The notes under the pieces: model-generated
The model's database searches: none
The model's input: the letters and a program-made list of their open reading frames with translations, nothing else
What the model was told of the DNA's origin: nothing
Translations under genes and position numbers: made by a program
Assembly (NCBI GenBank): GCA_012032975.1
Contig: JAAUPU010000112.1
Coordinates: 1-7,753 of the forward strand
Length of the DNA stretch: 7,753 nucleotides
Source: Caldilineaceae bacterium
GTDB taxonomy: Bacteria; Chloroflexota; Anaerolineae; Caldilineales; Caldilineaceae
Direction: 5' to 3'
In this document: piece by piece, positions 1 to 6,570 of the stretch
How positions within the stretch are numbered: position 1 is the stretch's first letter
How the letters are laid out: the number at the start of each line of letters is the position of its first letter

Positions 1-529
1 GGCGGATGAAGTCCACGCCAGCCGCGAAGGTCTTGGGTTGAGGCTGCTCCTCTTCTCGACCCATGAAAGGGCGATTGACCCAGTCCTGACGCCAGCGGGC
101 GTGATCGCCGCGTGACGCCACGGTTTCGGGAATCTCGGGCGCCGCCACCTGGCCGATCCAGGGGTCGCCTTCCTGACCGCGGTGAAAATCCCAGGTTGTG
201 TAGCGATTGTGATAGGTCGCGCCGCCATCCTCGAAGTAGTGATAGTGGTCGGTGCTCAGGTGGGTGTAGACGCCATTCTCGCGCAGGATCTCGGGCATGG
301 AGTTGTCGAACGGTTCTATGGGTCCCCAACTGCGATGCAGGAAATTGTAGCGGCCCGTGTGCAGCTCGCGGCGGGCAGGCATACACGGCATGCTGCCGAC
401 GTAGCAATTGTCGAAAGTCACGGTGCGCTCGGCCAGGCGCGCAAAGTTGGGCGCGTGTATCCAGTCGCAGCCATAGGGCGGCAGCATCCGCCGGTTGAGA
501 GAATCAAACATCACCATGATTGCACGCAT
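1..529 (-). CDS. Sulfatase family protein, N-terminal part (runs off left edge)
   Basis: The reverse strand is open from an ATG at 529 to the left edge (176 complete codons), so the C-terminal part is missing. The product begins MRAIMVMFDSLNRRM, the first beta strand of the alkaline-phosphatase/sulfatase fold, with likely metal ligand Asp9. The sulfatase signature is at residues 49-60: Cys49-Met-Pro51-Ala-Arg53, then His-Thr-Gly-Arg. In this family the Cys is converted to formylglycine and hydrolyses sulfate esters. No signal peptide precedes the first strand, so a cytoplasmic location is inferred. The start is supported by GGAG (reading GGAGACGCCTC then ATG, 7 nt spacing); ATGs at codons 5 and 7 lack this support. 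It is transcribed away from the rest of the window from its own promoter near 613. The exact substrate cannot be read from this fragment. Family assignment is secure. Confidence 0.93.
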   Translation of the reverse strand, partial: MRAIMVMFDSLNRRMLPPYGCDWIHAPNFARLAERTVTFDNCYVGSMPCMPARRELHTGRYNFLHRSWGPIEPFDNSMPEILRENGVYTHLSTDHYHYFEDGGATYHNRYTTWDFHRGQEGDPWIGQVAAPEIPETVASRGDHARWRQDWVNRPFMGREEEQPQPKTFAAGVDFIR

Positions 530-619
530 GAGGCGTCTCCGTTCTTCAGGTCGTGGAATTGCAGAAAGTTGAAACCAGGCAGGATTGGCCGGCCGCAGGG
601 GAGTCCAGATTAGGATGAC

Positions 620-648
620 ATTATAGCAGCCGATTCCGGCGTCACCAA
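620..648 (-). promoter_or_regulatory. Sigma70-type promoter for the left sulfatase
   Basis: On the minus strand a perfect -10 TATAAT (620-625) is preceded directly by TGC, an extended -10. A weak -35, TTGGTG (643-648), lies at a 17 nt spacing. The spacer holds a small inverted repeat, GCCG-GAAT-CGGC (629-640), which could be an operator half or chance in GC-rich DNA. Transcription would begin near 613, giving an untranslated leader of about 80 nt before the sulfatase ATG at 529. Confidence 0.7.
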
Positions 649-669
649 TCAATTTGCGCCGTCAAAAAC

Positions 670-699
670 TTGACAAATGTAGAACGTTTGTGCTATCCT
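670..699 (+). promoter_or_regulatory. Sigma70-type promoter for the VOC gene pair
   Basis: A perfect -35 TTGACA (670-675) is followed after 18 nt by TATCCT (694-699), four of six matches to the -10 consensus, with a TG two bases upstream (extended -10, TGCTATCCT). The -35 also forms the right arm of a short inverted repeat, GTCAA-AAAC-TTGAC (661-674). It sits back to back with the minus-strand promoter, with only 21 nt between the two -35 hexamers. Confidence 0.65.
680..695 (+). promoter_or_regulatory. LexA (SOS) box-like operator overlapping the -10
   Basis: The 16-mer TAGAACgtttGTGCTA is a near-perfect palindrome (5 of 6 arm positions pair). Its core GAAC-N4-GTGC matches 7 of 8 defined positions of the Gram-positive/actinobacterial-type LexA box GAAC-N4-GTTC. 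Its right arm covers the first two bases of the -10 hexamer, the usual place for a repressor site. A second overlapping imperfect repeat, ACAAATG-TAGAA-CGTTTGT (673-691), makes the exact operator uncertain. Control by LexA is an inference from the motif alone. Confidence 0.4.
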
Positions 700-771
700 G
701 TTCATCTCAAGCCAATCCCCGTCCACAAGCACCTTGACTCAACTCACCATCTCAACTCACCGGAGGAGACC

Positions 772-1137
772 ATGGCACACCCAATCGTACACATCGAGCT
801 TTCGGCACATGACCACCAAGAAGCAGCCAAATGGTATGCTGACCTATTTGGCTGGCCCACCCAAGAATTCCCCGACATGAACTACACGACCTTTATGTCG
901 GGTGAAGGCGCGGTCGGCGGCGGCTTCAACCCCGTGACCGAACAATTCCACGCCGGAACCGTTACATTCTATATTCAGACCGACGACCTGGACGATCACC
1001 TCACGCGCATAGAAGCGGCAGGTGGCAAGATTGCCATGTCGGGAATGGATGTGCCAACCGTGGGTCGGCTCGGCTTCTTCATCGACCCGACCGGCAATTT
1101 GATCGGTCTCTTGCAACCTGAGATGTCCGACGAATAA
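772..1137 (+). CDS. VOC family protein (glyoxalase/bleomycin resistance fold)
   Basis: A 121-residue product with the beta-alpha-beta-beta-beta modules of the vicinal oxygen chelate superfamily. The first module starts at His3-Pro-Ile-Val-His7 and runs through AAKWYADLFGW (residues 18-28); the second ends in DPTGNLIGLLQ. His7 is the usual first metal ligand. The position normally holding the metal-binding Glu in DPDGN-x-x-E is a Gly here, so classical glyoxalase I activity is doubtful. Members of this family do isomerisation, ring cleavage, or antibiotic or thiol resistance, and the substrate cannot be told from sequence. The start at 772 is chosen because GGAGG (762-766) lies 5 nt before it. 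An upstream in-frame ATG-like start at 670 falls on the -35 hexamer of the promoter. It is followed after 45 nt by a second VOC gene, probably on the same transcript. Confidence 0.87.
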   Translation: MAHPIVHIELSAHDHQEAAKWYADLFGWPTQEFPDMNYTTFMSGEGAVGGGFNPVTEQFHAGTVTFYIQTDDLDDHLTRIEAAGGKIAMSGMDVPTVGRLGFFIDPTGNLIGLLQPEMSDE

Positions 1138-1182
1138 CGCCACATCCAATCCCATCAGATCCACCGTCCAAAGGAGCCAACC

Positions 1183-1554
1183 ATGGAACTCGGAGCATTT
1201 TCAGTCAGCCTGGCCGTCAAGGATATCGAAGCGTCGCGAGCCTTCTACGAAAAGTTAGGCTTCTCTGTCTTTCACGGGGATGCCTCGCAAAACTGGTTGA
1301 TCCTCAAGAATGGCGATCACGTGATCGGTCTATTTCAGGGCATGTTCGAGAAGAACATCTTGACCTTCAATCCGGGATGGGACAGCAACGCCAACGAGCT
1401 GGATACCTTCACCGATATCCGCCAGTTGCAGGCGGAGCTGAAGGCGCAAGGAGTGCAGCTGCTTTCCGAAGCCGACGAGACGACCACTGGACCTGCGAGT
1501 TTTACGACCGTTGACCCCGATGGAAATCCAATTCTCGTGGATCAGCACGTGTAG
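1183..1554 (+). CDS. VOC family protein (glyoxalase-like), second of tandem pair
   Basis: A 123-residue single-domain vicinal oxygen chelate protein. The N-terminal strand and helix ([22 protein letters not shown], residues 6-27) and the C-terminal [11 protein letters not shown] are classic for lactoylglutathione-lyase-like proteins. The usual first His is replaced by Ser (residue 8, or nearby), and the Glu after DPDGN is not in its standard place, so the metal site may be altered or lost. AAGGAG (1171-1176) lies 6 nt before the ATG, which fixes the start. It differs clearly in sequence from the preceding VOC gene, so the pair is not a recent duplication. The transcript ends at the terminator beginning 50 nt downstream. 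The substrate is unknown; metabolite or drug detoxification would fit the family. Confidence 0.87.
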   Translation: MELGAFSVSLAVKDIEASRAFYEKLGFSVFHGDASQNWLILKNGDHVIGLFQGMFEKNILTFNPGWDSNANELDTFTDIRQLQAELKAQGVQLLSEADETTTGPASFTTVDPDGNPILVDQHV

Positions 1555-1603
1555 CTGAGAATGCATGGGACGAAAGCAGCATGCCCGGCAAAGGCGCACG
1601 ACG

Positions 1604-1640
1604 ACTGGCCCAGCGAAATCGCTGGGCCAGTTTTTTCTTT
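1604..1640 (+). terminator. Rho-independent terminator after the VOC pair
   Basis: A perfect GC-rich stem, CTGGCCCAGCG (1605-1615) with CGCTGGGCCAG (1620-1630), has an AAAT tetraloop and can be lengthened by one A-T pair. It is followed at once by TTTTTTCTTT (1631-1640). This is a textbook intrinsic terminator and separates the VOC transcript from the sugar-catabolism operon. Confidence 0.93.
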
Positions 1641-1705
1641 GCCGCCAACGATCCTTCACCATCCGCAGGCGCCGACTCGGTAGAATTGTCCATGTGTAGC
1701 CGTGT

Positions 1706-1734
1706 TTGTCAAGCGTTGGCGCTTCCGCTACACT
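1706..1734 (+). promoter_or_regulatory. Candidate promoter of the AKR-nagA-nagB-uxaC operon, with internal palindrome
   Basis: TTGTCA (1706-1711) and TACACT (1729-1734) match the -35 (5 of 6) and -10 (4 of 6) consensus with an ideal 17 nt spacer. The spacer begins with most of a perfect inverted repeat, AAGCG-TTGG-CGCTT (1711-1724). This is nested inside a second inverted repeat, GTGTAGC (1694-1700) with GCTACAC (1727-1733), whose right arm overlaps the -10. The placement suggests a repressor site, for example for a sugar-responsive LacI or GntR regulator, though no regulator gene is in the window. The leader to the AKR start would be about 65 nt. Confidence 0.5.
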
Positions 1735-1804
1735 TGAAATCGTTGACCGTGACTCAGCCATAACGCTCACAAACCACCCATCGCAACAGCGCAGGAAGCC
1801 CATC

Positions 1805-2806
1805 ATGGACTATGTTAACTTTGGCTCTACCGGACTGAAAGTCAGCCAGCTTGCCCTCGGCTTGGGCTTGCGCGGCCAAGCCGATGAAGCCGCCGCCCAG
1901 CGCGCCATCGAGGAGGCCATCGAACGGGGCATCAACCTGATCGACTGCGCCAATATCTACGGCCCACAGGACGACCGGAGCAACGCAGGCCAGTCGGAAA
2001 TCGTGCTGGGTCGGGCGCTTCAGGGCCGGCGCGACAACGTGGTGATCACCTCCAAGGTGGCCAGCCGGACGGGCCACGGCCCCAACGATTCCGGTCTGTC
2101 GCGCGGACACATCCTGCGCGAGATCGAGCGCTCGCTGAAACGGCTCAACACGGATTATATTGACGTTTATCTCGTCCACACTTTCGACCTGGCCACCCCA
2201 CTGGACGAAACCGTGCGCGCACTCGATGACCTGGTGAGCAGCGGCAAGGTGCGCTACATCGGCTGCTGCAACTTCACCTCCTGGCAAGTCTGCAAGGCGC
2301 TCTGGATCGCCGACCGCCTCTTGATGACGCCCTTCATGGCTGTTCAGAATCAATATAATTTGCTCAATCGCCACCTGGAAGCCGAGATGTTTGGATTGAT
2401 CCGCGACCAGGGATTGGGCGCGATGGCCTATTCGCCGTTGGCCATTGGCCTGCTCAGCGGTCTCTACTCGTCCGACGAACCGGCGCCGGCCGGCAGCTAT
2501 TGGTCGAGACACGGCCAGCGTCAGTTCGCCCAGATGATGGCGGGCCAGGCTGGGGAGATCATTCGCACGGTAAAAGAGTATGCCGATGTGTTGGGCGCCA
2601 CGCCGGCTCAGGTTGCCTTGGCCTGGGTGATCTCTCATCCCGAGATCACCTGCGCCATCATGGGCGGCGACACGGTGGCCCATCTCCACGACAACCTGGG
2701 CGCGCTCGAGGTGAGGCTGGACGATGAGATGCGACGCCATCTTGACGTGGTGTCGCGGCCCCCCGAACGTGGGCTATTACACGTTGTGATCCCAACAGGC
2801 ACGTAG
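1805..2806 (+). CDS. Aldo/keto reductase family protein
   Basis: A 333-residue NAD(P)H-dependent oxidoreductase of the aldo/keto reductase superfamily (TIM barrel), close to the usual length. The catalytic tetrad is visible: Asp47 and Tyr52 in LIDCANIYG, Lys84 in VVITSKV, and His125 in VYLVHTFD. The C-terminal nucleotide-binding stretch is around residues 285-300 (IMGGDTVAHLHDN). The start at 1805 is chosen because the family N-terminus begins at MDYVNFGSTGLKVSQLALG and AGGA (1793-1796) lies 8 nt upstream. The longer frame back to 1706 crosses the predicted promoter and adds unrelated residues. It is the first gene of a co-directional cluster with 63 nt before the nagA-like gene. In this context it may reduce or oxidise a sugar or uronate-derived carbonyl, but its substrate is not readable from sequence. 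Confidence 0.93.
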   Translation: MDYVNFGSTGLKVSQLALGLGLRGQADEAAAQRAIEEAIERGINLIDCANIYGPQDDRSNAGQSEIVLGRALQGRRDNVVITSKVASRTGHGPNDSGLSRGHILREIERSLKRLNTDYIDVYLVHTFDLATPLDETVRALDDLVSSGKVRYIGCCNFTSWQVCKALWIADRLLMTPFMAVQNQYNLLNRHLEAEMFGLIRDQGLGAMAYSPLAIGLLSGLYSSDEPAPAGSYWSRHGQRQFAQMMAGQAGEIIRTVKEYADVLGATPAQVALAWVISHPEITCAIMGGDTVAHLHDNLGALEVRLDDEMRRHLDVVSRPPERGLLHVVIPTGT

Positions 2807-2869
2807 GTGACCGGAGATCGGCGAATAGAGATTGGGAACGACCGACTGAAGCCTTGACGAGAGAGACCC

Positions 2870-4075
2870 ATGCCTGATCGCTTCCGTGGATCGAAAGCTC
2901 AGCCCATTGCGTTGGTCAATGGACAGATCGCGTTGCCAGATCGCGTTCTCGACGAAGGCGTGGTCACGGTCGAAAACGGCAAGATCGCCGCGATCTGCAC
3001 GCTGGATGAGCTGGCTGATCACATCGTGCGCGTCGATGTGGGCGGACGGCTGATCTCACCCGGTCTTGTCGATATTCACATCCACGGCGCGACCGGCCAC
3101 AGCTTTAACGAAGCCAGCGAAAGCGCTTTTGCCGCGATCACCCAGGCCAACGGCGAGGCTGGCGTCACATCGCTGTTGGCAACCACCGCGACCGATTCCA
3201 TCGAAAAGCTGGTTGAATGTCTGGCCTGCGCACGGCGCTGGATGGCTTCTCCCCGCGCCGGTGCGCAGCTTCTCGGCGTCCATGTCGAAGGCCCATACTT
3301 TGCCCTGTCCCAGGCGGGCGCACAAGATCCCGCCCATCTGCGCAGACCGGACGATGGCACCCCCGCCCGCTTGCTCGCCTTTCATGACGTCATCAAGATT
3401 CTGACCTTTGCACCCGAATTGCCCGGTGCAGTCGCATTGACGCGCGACCTGGTTCGCTTGGGCATCGTCCCCGCAGCCGGCCATAGCAATGCCACGGAAG
3501 AGGAGATCGCACCTTGCCTGGAAGCGGGCCTCAGCCACTTCATCCACATCTGGAGCGGCCAATCCAGCACGGTGCGCGAGGGACCGTGGCGCAAACCGGG
3601 TTTGCTGGAAGTGACGTTGACCGCGGATAACATCAGTGCCGAAATGATCAGCGACGGCAAACATCTGCCTGCCACGCTCATGAAGCTGGCCTACAAATGT
3701 CTCGGCCCCGACCGCCTCTGCGCGATCTCCGATGCGACCAGCGGCGCGGGATTGTCGCAAGGCGCTCGCTTTCGCATGGGCGGCATGGAGTATGAGGTCC
3801 ATGACGGGGTCGGCATGTTGCTCGACCGGAGCGCGTTTGCCGGCAGCACAACGCTGCTCAATGCCATGTTGCCGATCTTGACCCAGGTTGCCAACATTCC
3901 GCTTGCCGAGGCGATTCGCATGGCATCGTTGACCCCCGCGCGTGTCATCGGGGTCGCCGACCGCAAGGGCAGCCTGGCGCCCGGCAAGGATGCGGACATC
4001 GCCATCTTCGACGCCGACTTCCGCACCTGGCGGGTGATGATTGGCGGCGAGTGGGTGCGCGGCAAATTACAGTGA
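2870..4075 (+). CDS. nagA: N-acetylglucosamine-6-phosphate deacetylase-like amidohydrolase
   Basis: A 401-residue amidohydrolase-superfamily protein matching NagA, which converts N-acetylglucosamine-6-phosphate to glucosamine-6-phosphate and acetate. Visible metal and catalytic residues in order: His70 and His72 (VDIHIHG), Glu140 (GVHVEGPYF), His205 (AAGHSNA), His226 (FIHIW), His265 (SDGKH) and catalytic Asp288 (ISDATSGAG). The C-terminus has the usual GSLAPGKDADIAIFD beta-sandwich strand. An oddity is the segment after His226: WSGQSST replaces the usual L-[FY]-N-A-M stretch that contacts the substrate phosphate in E. coli NagA. A different acetamido-sugar, or a different phosphate-binding mode, is therefore possible. 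The ribosome binding site (GAGAGA, 2861-2866) is modest. It lies 63 nt after the reductase and 82 nt before the nagB-like gene, and the pairing with nagB supports the pathway role. Family sure, exact substrate less so. Confidence 0.88.
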   Translation: MPDRFRGSKAQPIALVNGQIALPDRVLDEGVVTVENGKIAAICTLDELADHIVRVDVGGRLISPGLVDIHIHGATGHSFNEASESAFAAITQANGEAGVTSLLATTATDSIEKLVECLACARRWMASPRAGAQLLGVHVEGPYFALSQAGAQDPAHLRRPDDGTPARLLAFHDVIKILTFAPELPGAVALTRDLVRLGIVPAAGHSNATEEEIAPCLEAGLSHFIHIWSGQSSTVREGPWRKPGLLEVTLTADNISAEMISDGKHLPATLMKLAYKCLGPDRLCAISDATSGAGLSQGARFRMGGMEYEVHDGVGMLLDRSAFAGSTTLLNAMLPILTQVANIPLAEAIRMASLTPARVIGVADRKGSLAPGKDADIAIFDADFRTWRVMIGGEWVRGKLQ

Positions 4076-4084
4076 TTCGTCATG

Positions 4085-4122
4085 CTCCTCTACGTCTTCG
4101 TGGCTTTGCGCCAAAGAATCCG
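4085..4122 (+). repeat. Degenerate intergenic repeat-like element between nagA and nagB
   Basis: The 82 nt gap holds the segments CTCTACGT, CTTCGTGG, CTTTGCGCC and AAAGAATCC in succession, a roughly 8-9 nt quasi-periodic arrangement. It resembles from memory the 'CTTCGTGTCTTTGTGG / CTTTGCGCC' intergenic elements scattered through many environmental bacterial genomes. Whether this is a copy of a dispersed repeat cannot be tested in this window, where it occurs once. Confidence 0.25.
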
Positions 4123-4962
4123 CTCTCGGCATATGTTCACCAGACAGAAAGGCACCCATGAATTCGATCCAACCTATCCACACTTTCCAGGTTGAGAGGT
4201 TGCCCGTTGCGGTCTTTGCAAGCAACCAGATGCTCGGGCAAGCAGCCGCGCACGACGCACGTGCGATTCTGAGCCAGGCCATTGCCGACCGCGGCGTCGC
4301 CAATCTAATCCTGGCCACGGGCAACTCCCAGCTTAGCTTTCTGCGTGCGCTGCGCGAGCTGGACGGCATCGACTGGACGCGTGTCCACGTCTTTCACATG
4401 GACGAATATGTCGGCATCGATCCCTCGCACCCGGCCAGTTTCCCCGGTTTTCTGCGTAAGGAGATCATCGACGCGGTGCAACCCGCTGGGTTCTACCCTG
4501 TGCCCAACCAGCCAGGCGAGAATGAACAGGCCTGTCGTGAGTACGAAGCTCTGCTGCGCGCCCATCCCGCTGATCTCGTCGCGCTCGGCTTTGGCGAGAA
4601 TGGCCACCTGGCCTTCAACGACCCACCCTACGCAAAATTCGACGACCCGCATTGGGTCAAGGTCGTGAAGTTGGACGAGACCAGCCGCCGGCAGCAGGTG
4701 GGCGAGGGCCATTTCGCCAGCCTGGACGAGGTGCCGACGGACGCCATCACATTGACCATCCCGGCGCTGTTGGCGGCCAAACGGGTTCTCGCCCTGGTGC
4801 CCGAAGCGCGCAAAGCCAATGCTGTGTATGCATGTCTGACCCAGCCGGTCAGCGAGGATCGCCCCGGTTCGATCCTGCGCACAGTAGACCATGCGCAGCT
4901 TTACCTGGACACCGATTCGGCCGCCCAGCTATCTGGACACTTCGAGAACAAGGAGCGATCCC

Positions 4963-6403
<1,441 letters not shown>

Positions 6404-6424
6404 CCTGGGATGGGAAAGGTTTGG

Positions 6425-6524
6425 GATGCGGTGCGTACTGCGCGGTGCATGATCCGTGCTGCATCATCCCCTGACCCGTCCTGAATGTGGCAGACATCGG
6501 CCTACGCACCACGCACCACGAATC
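6425..6524 (+). repeat. Degenerate heptamer repeats with inverted halves in the uxaC-sulfatase gap
   Basis: The gap 6404-6570 (167 nt) carries no gene. From 6432 it reads in 7-nt phase as TGCGTAC, TGCGCGG, TGCATGA, TCCGTGC, TGCATCA (to 6466). From 6504 come ACGCACC, ACGCACC, ACGAATC (to 6524). GGTGCGT (6430-6436) is the exact reverse complement of ACGCACC (6504-6510 and 6511-6517), and GGGATG (6423-6428) pairs with CATCCC (6465-6470), so the transcript could fold. I recall similar 7-nt tandem arrays in Chloroflexota intergenic regions. The function could be an RNA stability or attenuation structure, or none. Confidence 0.4.
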
Positions 6525-6570
6525 AGAGACATCGAGCATCATCTCCAGACACACAGCCAGGTCCAACGCA

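Noticed and set aside
112..613. Two plus-strand open frames near the left edge
   Set aside because: The minus strand here encodes a sulfatase with its signature motif; the plus-strand translations are Arg/Ser-rich or featureless.
1706..1804. Longer AKR start at 1706
   Set aside because: The extension overlaps the predicted promoter, lacks family similarity, and the ATG at 1805 has a ribosome binding site and the family N-terminus.
1754..2740. Long minus-strand open frame opposite the aldo/keto reductase
   Set aside because: The plus-strand frame carries the full AKR catalytic tetrad; the antisense translation has no family features.
3056..3802. Minus-strand open frame opposite nagA
   Set aside because: Antisense shadow of a convincing amidohydrolase gene; no ribosome binding site or domain seen.
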